From: DATCJA01 sp050742335 | Lineage (GTDB): Bacteria; Acidobacteriota; Vicinamibacteria; Vicinamibacterales; UBA2999 | Direction of reading: 5' to 3' | Assembly: GCA_050742335.1 (NCBI GenBank) | Contig: JBOGIR010000122.1 | Span: 1 to 62,480 of the forward strand | Length of the DNA: 62,480 bases | In this document: positions 41,611 to 50,937 of the stretch, piece after piece | Numbering within the stretch: position 1 is the stretch's first letter | Layout: the number at the start of each line of letters is the position of its first letter | The notes under the pieces: model-generated | Databases searched by the model: none | What the model saw: only the letters and a program-made list of their open reading frames with translations | What the model was told of the DNA's origin: nothing | Translations under genes and position numbers: made by a program

Positions 41611-43290
41611 GTGCGCGAGTCTCTCGTCACGGCGTCGTTAGTGGCCGTCTTCAGCATCGCGGCCGCGACATCCGCATCGGCGCAGGCCGTTGACACCGTC
41701 CTCCTCAACGGCAAGATCCTGACCGTCGATGCACAGTTCTCCACGCACAGCGCGCTCGCCGTGCGGGAGGGGCGGGTCGTTGCGCTCGGCCGCGACGAGG
41801 ATATGCGCAGGCTTGCCGGCCCCACCACGCGCACGATCGATCTGCAGGGACGGACGGTCATCCCCGGCCTCATCGATTCCCACATGCACGCCACGCGCGC
41901 GGCGCTGAGCTTCAGCACCGAAGTGAACTGGATCGGGGCCGCGAGTCTGGCCGGGGCGTTGAACCGCCTTCACGAGGCGTCGCTCAGAGCCAAGCCCGGT
42001 GCATGGCTGATTGTGGCCACGCCTCCCGCCACGCTGGACACATTCAAGGAACGGCGCCGGCCCACGCAGGCCGAGCTGGTGGCCGCCGCGCCCAACCACC
42101 CCGTCTACGTGCAGCTCGCCTACGGCTGGGCGATGTTGACGCCGCTCGCCCTGAAGGCGCTGAACATTACGACCGACGCCGACTTGCCCCGCGGAAACCG
42201 GCTCGAACGGGACGCAGCCGGAAAGCTGACGGGAGCCGTCACCGGCAACCTCGTAGAGTTGTTCGACCGCCTGCCCAAACCGACCTTCGAACAACAGGTC
42301 GAGGGCACGAAGGTCTTTTTCCGCGAGCTCAACCGCCTGGGCCTGACGGGCGTCGTTGATCCGGGCGGCAACAATGTCACGCCGCGTGAATACCAGGCGC
42401 TGTTCAAGGTGTGGCGCGACAAACAGTTGACGCTGCGCGTCGCCTACAGCCTGTGCGGCATCACCGACGGCTCGGAGTTCGAGGAATATCAGCGGTACCT
42501 CGCGATGATGCCGCAGGGGTTCGGGGACCAGATGCTGCGGTTCAACGGCATCGGCGAGCGAATCACTTGGGCGATGAACGGCATCAACGGCATCCCGCCA
42601 GACGCCGACAAGGAGAAGTACTACGCGATCGTGCGCTGGGCCGCCGAGCGCCGTCTGACCGTGACGATGCACTGGAACAGCGAGGCCAATGTCGATCAGC
42701 TCCTCGGCATCTGGGAGCGCGTGAACCGGGAATTTCCGATCGCGCCGCTTCGGTGGACGATTGCGCATCTCAACGACGCGTCGCCCGGCACGCTTCAGCG
42801 CATGAAGGCGCTTGGGATCGGCTGGACCGTACAGGACGCGCGGTACAACTCCATCGACGCCACGCTCACGGGCGAACAGGCGGAAAAGGCTCGCCACGAG
42901 CCGCCCGTCGTCACGGGCAGCAAGCTTGGCGTCGTCATCGGCGCGGGCACCGACGCCCATCGCGTGTCCACGTACAACCCGTTCACCGTGCTCCAGTGGC
43001 TCCTCGACGGGAAGAACGCCAGCGGCACTGCGTTGCGTGGGCCCGAGGAAACGCCCAGTCGCGCCGACGCGCTTCGCTTCTACACGTCGGGAAGCGCCTG
43101 GGTCTCGCACGACGAAGGCGTTCGCGGCTCCCTCGAGGTCGGCAAACTCGCCGACCTGGCGGTGCTGTCGAAGGATTACATGAGCGTTCCGGTCGACCAG
43201 ATCGGCGGCATCGAGTCCGTGCTCACGATGGTGGGCGGTAGCGTCGTGTATGCCGCCGGGCCGTACACGGCGCTCGAACACACCCGCTGA
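41611..43290 (+). CDS. secreted amidohydrolase (Amidohydro_3, YtcJ-like)
   Basis: 559 residues from GTG 41611 with AGGAAGG upstream; signal MRESLVTASLVAVFSIAAAT. 'VDTVLLNGKILTVDAQFSTH' and metal block 'VIPGLIDSHMHATRAAL' (HxH) open a TIM barrel of the YtcJ type; 'VTMHWNSEANVDQLLGIW', 'WTIAHLNDASPGTLQRMK' (late His) and 'GAGTDAHRVSTYNPFTVLQW' (catalytic Asp) follow, and 'GSLEVGKLADLAVLSKD' is the C-terminal beta segment. Substrates of these enzymes are varied N-acyl or amide compounds; unknown here. Exported, unlike many homologues. Confidence 0.92.
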   Translation: MRESLVTASLVAVFSIAAATSASAQAVDTVLLNGKILTVDAQFSTHSALAVREGRVVALGRDEDMRRLAGPTTRTIDLQGRTVIPGLIDSHMHATRAALSFSTEVNWIGAASLAGALNRLHEASLRAKPGAWLIVATPPATLDTFKERRRPTQAELVAAAPNHPVYVQLAYGWAMLTPLALKALNITTDADLPRGNRLERDAAGKLTGAVTGNLVELFDRLPKPTFEQQVEGTKVFFRELNRLGLTGVVDPGGNNVTPREYQALFKVWRDKQLTLRVAYSLCGITDGSEFEEYQRYLAMMPQGFGDQMLRFNGIGERITWAMNGINGIPPDADKEKYYAIVRWAAERRLTVTMHWNSEANVDQLLGIWERVNREFPIAPLRWTIAHLNDASPGTLQRMKALGIGWTVQDARYNSIDATLTGEQAEKARHEPPVVTGSKLGVVIGAGTDAHRVSTYNPFTVLQWLLDGKNASGTALRGPEETPSRADALRFYTSGSAWVSHDEGVRGSLEVGKLADLAVLSKDYMSVPVDQIGGIESVLTMVGGSVVYAAGPYTALEHTR

Positions 43291-43358
43291 CAAACCGGGA
43301 CCCCGAAGCTCGACCTTTCCCTTCCGAGCCGAACGGCCGCGCGGCTGAGCTGGCAACG

Positions 43359-43393
43359 TTGGACCAAAGTCCTACATTGGACCAAAGTCCTAC
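43359..43393 (+). promoter_or_regulatory. tandem operator-like repeats upstream of the TonB receptor
   Basis: TTGGACCAAAGTCCTAC occurs twice (43359-43375 and 43377-43393) with an 18-base period; each copy contains the palindrome GGAC-CAAA-GTCC type. A possible promoter follows (TTGTCA 43394-43399, 17-base spacer, TATTGA 43417-43422). The pair is a candidate activator site. Confidence 0.55.
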
Positions 43394-43467
43394 TTGTCAG
43401 GCGCATCCCTGGTAGGTATTGATCCCCCGACAGATCTCTGCCAGGCACCGACCGCGCCGCTCAGCCA

Positions 43468-46400
43468 ATGACACGCACATACGACACTCGAGACTGTTCC
43501 TGGACGTTGGCCTTTGGTCTCATGCTGCTCAACATCGTCCCACTCCACGCCCAGTCGAGCGCGACGCTGGAGGGGCGCGTGTTCGATCCCTCGGGCGCGC
43601 TCGTTTCCGGCACGTCGATCCTGATGCGTCACCGCGCTACAGGCACCGAGAGAGGAGTCGTGACCGACACCGGCGGGGGGTACCAGATTGTCGCACTACC
43701 GGCTGGTGAGTACCGGGTCGAGGTACGGGCACCACGCTTCAACACTCAGATCCTCGAGAGGCTCATCGTGGAAGCCGCTCGAACGATCGTGCAGGATTTT
43801 CACCTAGCGCTCGGCAATGTGGCCGAGGACATTACCGTTGCGGCTCGTCTGTCGCCGATCGATCGAGCGAGCATCGCGGTTGGCCATGTGATGAACGAAC
43901 GGCTCGTGCAGGATTTGCCGCTGAACGGACGACGATTCGTCGATCTCGGTTTTCTTCTCCCGGGATCGGTCACGCCCGCGCAGGGCGGATATCTGACGGC
44001 CCCAAGCCGCGGCGACGGGTTCTACGGATTCAATACTGCGGGGAGCCGGGAGGACGCCGTCAATGTCCTGGTCAATGGAGTGACCGTCAACGAGCAGTTC
44101 AACGATCTGACCTTACAGACCTCGGTCTCGACGGTTCAGGAGCTGAAGGTCGACAACTCGACCTTCAGTGCCCAATACGGACGAAACTCGGGCGCAATTG
44201 TCAACATCGTGACGCGGTCGGGCACGAATACGGTGCGCGGCGAGGCGTTCGAGTTCTTTCGAGACGATGCACTGGATGCCCGCAATTTTTTCAACCTCAC
44301 GGGTGCACCTGAACTCTTTCGCCGCCATCAGTTTGGTGCCGCCGTCGGTGGTCCGCTCGTCAGGAACCGGCTGTTCCTCTTCGCAGCCTACGACGGTCAA
44401 CGCCAGCGTCAGGGCCTCGACGTCAACAGCCTCGTCCTGAGTGACGCCGAGCGCGCAGCGGTGCGTGCCCCTCAGGTGGTCGAATTGCTTCGGTTCATTC
44501 CTCGCGCGAATCTCGTTGACGCGCGAGGTATTCCACGGTTCGTCGGCTTTGCAATCGCGCCTTTCGGAGCCAACCAGGGGTCCGTTGACCTGACCGTCAC
44601 GCCGAGCGGGAACGGGCGCCTGCATGCCTACTACTGGCACTTTCGAGACCAGCGGAGCGAACCGCTCTTGCAGGGCAACACCATTCCAGGGTTCGGCGAC
44701 ATCCGCCGGCGCCGGCGCCACGTCTTCACTCTGAACGAGATGAGAGTCATGGGCCCTGCGCTTGTCAACGAGGCGCGCTTCGGCGTTCTCAACAGTGCAG
44801 GCCGGGCTTCTCCGGCCCAGTTGCTCGATCCAACCGAGTTCGGCATCCACGTCGGCGTCGAGGAACCAATTGGACTACCGCAGATCAGCGTCGGCGGCGG
44901 GCTGAATTTCGGCGGGCCGGCGAACTTCCTGATGGGGCGTCGGGGTTGGACGTTCGTCGCGTCCGATACGATCAGCTATCAACGGCCCCGGCACTCGCTT
45001 CGGCTGGGCAGCGAGTATCGGTGGTACACGAATGAGAGTTATACGAGAGACCCGGGGCGGTTCAACTTTCCGGCCGTGTCGGATTTCATCGTCGGCACGG
45101 GTAACGCCTTCAGCGTGATTCTTGGCGATCGCAGCGCTCACATTTCACAAGACGCGGTTGGGCTGTTCGTTCAGGATCAGTTTGGGCTGCGGCCGAACCT
45201 CACGATAGAGTTCGGGCTTCGCTACGACTGGACCCTGTCCCCAACCGAACGTGACGATCGCTTCGTCGTATTCGATCCAAGGAGCGTTGCTCTCGTTCGC
45301 GTCGGCACACACGTTGACGAGATCTACCAGAGCAACACGGACCTGCAGCCGCGCTTCGGTATTGCCTGGGATCCATCGGGGAACGGGGGCGCGGTGGTGC
45401 GCGCCGCGTATGGCGTGTATATCAACCAGCCAATCACCAATATGCTGGTGGGTGCGACCGCCAACCCCCCTCTGGTGACGCCTCTCACGTACAGCGGTCC
45501 CATCGGCCTCGACAATGCCGTGCAGCTTGCACGGGCCGCGGGCTTGGCGCCTTCGACCGTCGATCCCGCATTCGAGAACGCAACGACCCAATCGTGGAAC
45601 GTAAATGTGCAGCGAGAGGTGACACGCAATGTCGCGGTCATGGTCGGGTATTTTGGAGCCAGAGGATCCGATCTTCGAATCGCCCGGAACATCAACCAGC
45701 CAATCGACGGACGGCGCCCGTTTCCCTCGCTCCTGGAGTCGAGCCCGATTCTGCCCGGAACATCTCTCGGCAACGTCACGCAGATTGAGAGCGCGGGCCG
45801 CTCGTCCTATCGAGCACTTTGGATTTCGTCGCGCGGTCGGTTGTCGGACACGCTGCAGCTCACGGCTTCGTACACATTGGCGAAGTCGACCGACTACAAC
45901 TCCCTCAACACACAAGGCGTCGTTGTGCAGAATGGCTACGATTTGCGTGCGGAGCTGGGACCTTCGGACTACGACGCCCGACACCGAGCCGTCATAACGG
46001 CCATCTACCAGCTTCCACTTCGGGGCAACAAGCTTGTCGAAGGCTGGCAGGTAGCGGCGATCGTGCAGGCGCAAAGCGGAAGCCCGGTAAACATCGTGAC
46101 GAGCAACAGTACCCTTAACGGGGTCGCGAACACGGTGCGGCCGGACGTCACCGGCCCCGTGCGGACGATCGGCCGCCTCGACACATGGTTTGACACCTCG
46201 GTCTTCGTGGCCGCCAACCATTTCGGGAACCTCGGCCGCAATGCTGTCGTCGGCCCGAGGTTCGACAACACCGACCTCTCGATCGCGAAGACGACGGCCA
46301 TGCACGGTCTGCGGCTGGAGCTCCGCGCGGAGTTGTTCAACCTGTTCAACCATCCGAACTTCGGTCAACCCGGAAACGTCGTTGGCAGTCCGAATCTCGG

Positions 46401-46482
46401 GGTGATCACCAGCACGCGGTTCCCCACTGGCGAACTCGGTTCGTCCCGTCAGATTCAGTTCGCGGCCAAGCTGATCTTCTGA
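43468..46482 (+). CDS. Oar-type TonB-dependent receptor
   Basis: 1004 residues with an N-terminal signal. A carboxypeptidase-regulatory-like domain (~30-120; 'ATLEGRVFDPSGALVSGTSI', 'DTGGGYQIVALPAGEYRVEV') precedes the plug ('QDLPLNGRRFVDLGFLLPGS', 'DAVNVLVNGVTVNEQFNDL', 'QELKVDNSTFSAQYGRNSG') and a 22-strand barrel ('GAIVNIVTRSGTNTVRGEAF', 'YDWTLSPTERDD', 'GIAWDPSGNGGAVVRAAYGV') ending 'GSSRQIQFAAKLIF' with the C-terminal Phe. It imports a large or complexed substrate across the outer membrane. A sensor kinase gene follows after 11 bases. Confidence 0.93.
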   Translation: MTRTYDTRDCSWTLAFGLMLLNIVPLHAQSSATLEGRVFDPSGALVSGTSILMRHRATGTERGVVTDTGGGYQIVALPAGEYRVEVRAPRFNTQILERLIVEAARTIVQDFHLALGNVAEDITVAARLSPIDRASIAVGHVMNERLVQDLPLNGRRFVDLGFLLPGSVTPAQGGYLTAPSRGDGFYGFNTAGSREDAVNVLVNGVTVNEQFNDLTLQTSVSTVQELKVDNSTFSAQYGRNSGAIVNIVTRSGTNTVRGEAFEFFRDDALDARNFFNLTGAPELFRRHQFGAAVGGPLVRNRLFLFAAYDGQRQRQGLDVNSLVLSDAERAAVRAPQVVELLRFIPRANLVDARGIPRFVGFAIAPFGANQGSVDLTVTPSGNGRLHAYYWHFRDQRSEPLLQGNTIPGFGDIRRRRRHVFTLNEMRVMGPALVNEARFGVLNSAGRASPAQLLDPTEFGIHVGVEEPIGLPQISVGGGLNFGGPANFLMGRRGWTFVASDTISYQRPRHSLRLGSEYRWYTNESYTRDPGRFNFPAVSDFIVGTGNAFSVILGDRSAHISQDAVGLFVQDQFGLRPNLTIEFGLRYDWTLSPTERDDRFVVFDPRSVALVRVGTHVDEIYQSNTDLQPRFGIAWDPSGNGGAVVRAAYGVYINQPITNMLVGATANPPLVTPLTYSGPIGLDNAVQLARAAGLAPSTVDPAFENATTQSWNVNVQREVTRNVAVMVGYFGARGSDLRIARNINQPIDGRRPFPSLLESSPILPGTSLGNVTQIESAGRSSYRALWISSRGRLSDTLQLTASYTLAKSTDYNSLNTQGVVVQNGYDLRAELGPSDYDARHRAVITAIYQLPLRGNKLVEGWQVAAIVQAQSGSPVNIVTSNSTLNGVANTVRPDVTGPVRTIGRLDTWFDTSVFVAANHFGNLGRNAVVGPRFDNTDLSIAKTTAMHGLRLELRAELFNLFNHPNFGQPGNVVGSPNLGVITSTRFPTGELGSSRQIQFAAKLIF

Positions 46483-46493
46483 TCGATTCTGCA

Positions 46494-49151
46494 ATGCTCC
46501 TCTACTCCATGCGGTCGATCTGGCGTTCCGGCGGACTGTTTCGTGGAATCCACGGCGGCGTGGTCGCGACGGTGGCGACACTGCTCGTGTGCGGATCCTC
46601 TCCGGCAGTCGCACAGGATTCCCGAGACGCCAGGCATGTGCTTGCCCTCTACTGGTACGCCCGCGAATACCCGTCGAACGTCCAGTTCGAGCAGGGCTTG
46701 CTGCGGGCGCTGCGTTCGGACCCGCGAGGAGCGCCTGAGTACTATTCGGAGTATCTCGAAATCGATCGGTTTCCGCCGGAGGCGCACGCTCGTGTTCTTC
46801 GTGACTTCCTTCGCCGGAAATACAAGGACGTCAAGATTGACGTGATCGTGGCCGAGGCATGGGAACCCTTCCAGTTCCTGCTTGCCGACCGCAGCCTGTT
46901 TCCCGGCGTTCCGATTGTCTACAACAGGTCGGTTGCGCCTCCAGACGCGTCCGCTGAGCGCCCCGCGCCGGGCGCCGTAGGGATCTTCACCGCAGGTGTC
47001 TACCGCAAGACGCTGGAAATGATGCGGTCGATTCATCCCGAGACCGAACAGGTGCTCATCATCACCGGTCTGCCGGACAACGGGGGGAAGAACCGGGAGC
47101 GCCTCGTACGAGAAGAGCTTGCGCCTCTGGAACGCGAGCTCACGCTGACGTACCTGACCGACCTCGAGACGGATGTCCTTCTCGGTGAGATCTCGCGCGC
47201 TCCGGCACGTTCGATCGTGTTGTACGTTCGGCACTCCGAGGAGTCGATGGGCAGCGCCCTCGATCCGATTGAGGCCGTGTCGCTCTTTGCCCGTTCTTCG
47301 AATGTGCCGATCTACGGGGTCGCCTCATCCCACTTGGGCCATGGAATCGTCGGAGGGTACCTATTCGACCTGGAGGCCATTGGCATGCAGTCCGGGCAAC
47401 TCGCGCTGCGCCTGTTGGCCGGCGCGCGGCCGGAGGAACTGCCCGCCACCAGCGCCGCCGTTATCTCGCCGATGTTCGACTGGCGTCAACTTCGGCGTTG
47501 GGGTATCGACCCGTCTCGGCTCCCACCAGGATCGGATATCCGATTCAGAACGCTGACAACGTGGGAAGTGTATCGCTGGTACATCGTCGGCGCGCTCGCG
47601 GTGGTTGCTTTCCAAGGGCTGATGATCGCGTCGCTGGTCATCCAGCGCTCGCGCCGCCGCGAGAGTGAGGCCCGCTTCCAGCGCCTGGTGGACCACGCGC
47701 CCGTGCTGGTCTGGATGTCCGGGCCGGACAAGCTGTGCACCTATTTCAACAAGCCGTGGCTCGACTTCACGGGCCGGACGTTGGCGCAGGAACTGGGGAA
47801 TGGGTGGGCCGAGGGTGTGCATCCCGACGATTACCACCGGTGCCTCGACACGTACGTGCGCGCGTTCGACGCCCGTCACTCGTTCCGCATGGAGTACCGG
47901 TTGCGGCGTTACGACGGCCGGTTCCGCTGGATCCTCGACGAGGGCGCGCCGAGGACGACCCCGGCCGGCGACTTCGCCGGCTACATCGGATCTTGTATTG
48001 ACATCACGGAACGCAAAGAGGCCGAGGACGCGCTGCGTGACAGCCAGGAACGGTACGCCCTTGCCACTGTGGCCGCCGGTGTCGGCGTGTGGGACTGGGA
48101 CCTCGAGACAAACGAGATCTATCTGGATCCGGCGCTGAAAATCATCCTCGGGTACGACGATCACGAGATCGCCAATCACCTGGACGACTGGTGGCGGCTC
48201 GTCCACCCGGACGATGCCCCCGCCGTGATGGAGCGCGCGCGGGAGCACATCGACGGCAAGAGTCCCTTCTACGAGTTGGAATACCGGCGGCTACACCGCG
48301 ACGGCAGCATCCGCTGGTTCCTGGCTCGCGGCTCGGCGGTACGGCGAGACGGCCGGGCGGTGCGCATGATTGGCACCGACACGGACATCACCGAACGAAA
48401 GATAACGGAGCAGGCGCTGCACGAGGTGCAGGCCGAGCTCACGCGCGTGTCGCGGCTCACCGCCCTTGGCGAGTTTGCGGCCTCCGTGGCCCACGAAGTC
48501 CGCCAGCCGCTCACGGCGATCCTCATGAATGCGAAAGCCTGTCTCCGGTGGTTCGCCAGCGGCACGCCCGACCTCACCGAGATCCAGGCCGCGTTGTGGG
48601 ATGTGGTCGACGCGAGCCGACGGGCCGATGAAGTGATCCGCCGCAACCACGAGTTGTTCAGACATCACGCGGTGCAGAAGGCGCCGTTCGATATCAACGG
48701 GATCATTCGGGACGTGGCCGTTCTGGCCAGGACGCGGCTGCAGGGCAGCCAGGTCATGCTCGTCACCTCGCCGGCGGCCAGTCTGCCGGCGGTCGAGGGT
48801 GATCGCATCGAGCTGCAGCAGGTGCTGCTGAACCTCGTGGCCAACGCCATCGATGCGATGGAGAACAGCGATCCCGCGTCGCGACGCATCGAAATCATTT
48901 CATCCCTTGCACCTGCAGGCATGGTGGAAGTGTCGGTGACCGATCGCGGCGTCGGCCTCGACGGCGTCGACATGCAGCGGATGTTCACTCCTTCTTACAC
49001 GACGAAAGCGGACGGCACGGGTGTGGGCCTCTCGATCAGCCGCTCGATCGTCGAGGCCCACGGCGGCCGGCTGTGGGCCGAACAGAACTCCGACCGCGGG
49101 GCGACGTTCTTCTTCACCGTTCCCGTCTCCTCCACTGTGGCTGCGGCCTGA
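46494..49151 (+). CDS. hybrid sensor histidine kinase with periplasmic binding-protein domain
   Basis: 885 residues (ATG 46494 or 46509). Signal/TM ~20-40, then a periplasmic domain resembling ABC-type substrate-binding proteins ('LALYWYAREYPSNVQFEQGL', 'RSIHPETEQVLIITGLPDNG', 'NVPIYGVASSHLGHGIVGGY'), TM ~362-385, PAS ~390-510, PAS ~515-640, dimerisation helix with His667 in 'ASVAHEVRQPLTAILMNAK', and a GHKL ATPase ('LQQVLLNLVANAIDAMENS', 'DRGVGLDGVDMQ', 'TGVGLSISRSIVEAHGGRLW'). No response regulator is in the window. Direct linkage to the TonB receptor suggests it senses the imported compound. Confidence 0.9.
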   Translation: MLLYSMRSIWRSGGLFRGIHGGVVATVATLLVCGSSPAVAQDSRDARHVLALYWYAREYPSNVQFEQGLLRALRSDPRGAPEYYSEYLEIDRFPPEAHARVLRDFLRRKYKDVKIDVIVAEAWEPFQFLLADRSLFPGVPIVYNRSVAPPDASAERPAPGAVGIFTAGVYRKTLEMMRSIHPETEQVLIITGLPDNGGKNRERLVREELAPLERELTLTYLTDLETDVLLGEISRAPARSIVLYVRHSEESMGSALDPIEAVSLFARSSNVPIYGVASSHLGHGIVGGYLFDLEAIGMQSGQLALRLLAGARPEELPATSAAVISPMFDWRQLRRWGIDPSRLPPGSDIRFRTLTTWEVYRWYIVGALAVVAFQGLMIASLVIQRSRRRESEARFQRLVDHAPVLVWMSGPDKLCTYFNKPWLDFTGRTLAQELGNGWAEGVHPDDYHRCLDTYVRAFDARHSFRMEYRLRRYDGRFRWILDEGAPRTTPAGDFAGYIGSCIDITERKEAEDALRDSQERYALATVAAGVGVWDWDLETNEIYLDPALKIILGYDDHEIANHLDDWWRLVHPDDAPAVMERAREHIDGKSPFYELEYRRLHRDGSIRWFLARGSAVRRDGRAVRMIGTDTDITERKITEQALHEVQAELTRVSRLTALGEFAASVAHEVRQPLTAILMNAKACLRWFASGTPDLTEIQAALWDVVDASRRADEVIRRNHELFRHHAVQKAPFDINGIIRDVAVLARTRLQGSQVMLVTSPAASLPAVEGDRIELQQVLLNLVANAIDAMENSDPASRRIEIISSLAPAGMVEVSVTDRGVGLDGVDMQRMFTPSYTTKADGTGVGLSISRSIVEAHGGRLWAEQNSDRGATFFFTVPVSSTVAAA

Positions 49152-49208
49152 CCCCTTCCCGGGCACCCGCTGCGTACTCGGGCAGGGACCCGCTATATTG
49201 GGGCGGCC

Positions 49209-50822
49209 GTGAGTGATACGGGCGTGGAAATCGCCACACGACGCCGCGCCTTCGCCGCCCTGGTCCTCGCAGTGGCATTCGCGTGGTCGCTCCTGACCGT
49301 CGAGCTGCTGAACGACCATTTCGATCGCATCTCGCGCGGCCGGCAGATCCTGGTCTACGGCGAGCGGCCGTTCGCCGATTTTCGCGACCCCGGCTACTTC
49401 CTGACGCTCTATGCCTCGGCCGCCACGCAGGCGGCGTCGGGAGGCAGCCTGCTTGGCGAGGCGGTGATCAGCAGCGCGGGGATGGCCGCGGCTGTGGCTC
49501 TCACGTTTCTGCTGGCGGCCCATGCCGCCCAGTCGACGGGGATCGGTCTGGTGGCGGCTGTCTTCACCCTCGTGGTCGCACCGCGCTACTACGACTATGA
49601 CAAGGTGCTCTTGTACACGTCCGGTCTGGCGCTGGCGTGGCGCTACGCCGATCGGCGTGACCTCGGCACGCTCATCGTTGCAGCGGTCGTCACGGCCGTC
49701 GCAAGCCTGTTCCGATACGACAACGGCATCATCCTGTTCGGCGTCACGGCAACGACGCTCCTGACGTGTCACTGGCGAGAGCCCTGGACGCTCGCACACC
49801 GCACGACGGCGTACGGCGTGGGTGTGGTGCTGGTGCTGACGCCCGTGGCGATCGCATGGCAGCAGACCATCGGTCTGCGAGAAGTCGCGCGTCAGATTCG
49901 GACGTACGCGCAGGTGGAGGGGGCGAGAACCGGCATCTTCACACTGCCGGGGTTGAACCTCGACACGCTCCTCTACTATGCGATCGTTGCGCTCCTGCCA
50001 CTTGCGTCGGCGAGACTCGTGTGGCGAGCGTCTCGAGCACACCGCGAGAAGGGTGTGCTGCACGAGGCGCCGAAGATTGCGCCGGTGATTGTGCTCGGTG
50101 CGCTCGTCGCGGCGTTCATCCTGCGTGACCCGGTTGCCGCTCGCCTCGGGGCAGCCGCTCCAATGGCTGCGATCCTCGCCGCCTGGCTGGCGGGCCCCGT
50201 GGTGCCGCCGCGTGGCGCACGGTACCGCGCCCGCCCTCTCGTCATCCTGCTCGGCGGCGTCATCGCCCTGGGGTTGGCGCTCACGCTGACGGGACGCTCA
50301 CCGGCTCATGTGTTGCGGGTCTCGCCAACCGTGACTGCGGGCCTCACGATGCTGCGCGAGCTCGCGCGTGTGCCACCCAGCCTGGCGCTGTTGCCCGACG
50401 TCCAGGGGATGGCGGGGTACGTCCGGGCGTGCACGCCGCCGGGGAGCCGCGTGCTCGTGAGCGGGTTCGTGCCCGAACTGTATGTGCTCGCCGAGCGGGG
50501 CTTCGCCGGAGGGATGCCGGTTTTCTTCGGTGGACACTGGACGAGCGTGCGCGACCAGGAACGCACGATCGATCAGTTGCGGCGCCAGTTCGTTCCGCTC
50601 GCGATCGTGGACGCCGGCTTCACCTCCACCTACGATCGCGTGAACGCCTACCTCACGTCGGCCTTCGTGTCGGCTGGTATCAGCAGCTTTGGGAATCCGC
50701 GCGCTCCTGCCGGCGGCTACCATGTTCTTCTGCGGCAGGGCGTCGGACCCACGACCCTCGACAGCCGCTGGAATCTCCCGTGCCTCTCGGGCTGGACACC
50801 CGCAGGAGCCGGTCGCTCCTGA
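49209..50822 (+). CDS. multi-pass membrane protein of the GT-C glycosyltransferase type
   Basis: 537 residues from GTG 49209. A cytoplasmic N-terminus leads into about ten TM segments ('ALVLAVAFAWSLLTVELL', 'AVALTFLLAAHAAQSTGIGL', 'IVALLPLASARLVWRAS'), with the periplasmic 'GERPFADFRDPGYFLTLY' near TM1-2 carrying the D-x-D/E-like acid pair of GT39/PMT-type transferases, and a soluble C-terminal half ending in a beta-rich region. Such proteins use polyprenyl-phosphate sugars to modify proteins, lipids or surface glycans; the acceptor is unknown. TATATT (49193-49198) may be its -10 box. Confidence 0.75.
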   Translation: MSDTGVEIATRRRAFAALVLAVAFAWSLLTVELLNDHFDRISRGRQILVYGERPFADFRDPGYFLTLYASAATQAASGGSLLGEAVISSAGMAAAVALTFLLAAHAAQSTGIGLVAAVFTLVVAPRYYDYDKVLLYTSGLALAWRYADRRDLGTLIVAAVVTAVASLFRYDNGIILFGVTATTLLTCHWREPWTLAHRTTAYGVGVVLVLTPVAIAWQQTIGLREVARQIRTYAQVEGARTGIFTLPGLNLDTLLYYAIVALLPLASARLVWRASRAHREKGVLHEAPKIAPVIVLGALVAAFILRDPVAARLGAAAPMAAILAAWLAGPVVPPRGARYRARPLVILLGGVIALGLALTLTGRSPAHVLRVSPTVTAGLTMLRELARVPPSLALLPDVQGMAGYVRACTPPGSRVLVSGFVPELYVLAERGFAGGMPVFFGGHWTSVRDQERTIDQLRRQFVPLAIVDAGFTSTYDRVNAYLTSAFVSAGISSFGNPRAPAGGYHVLLRQGVGPTTLDSRWNLPCLSGWTPAGAGRS

Positions 50823-50937
50823 TCTCTGAGCTCGATTGTGTGGGTGATGATGAAGCCCTATGGAGGTCAGGCCGATACGGGTCGCCTGACCGCGCGAGAA
50901 GGCTGAGGGAACCGAGCTCCTGGATATTCGTGCAAGC

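Noticed and set aside
45145..46614. A 489-codon minus-strand frame
   Set aside because: Antisense to the TonB-dependent receptor, with no domain signature and no ribosome-binding site.
48900..50063. A 387-codon minus-strand frame
   Set aside because: Opposite the histidine kinase ATPase domain and the GT-C gene; composition is Arg/Gln/His-rich and no family is visible.
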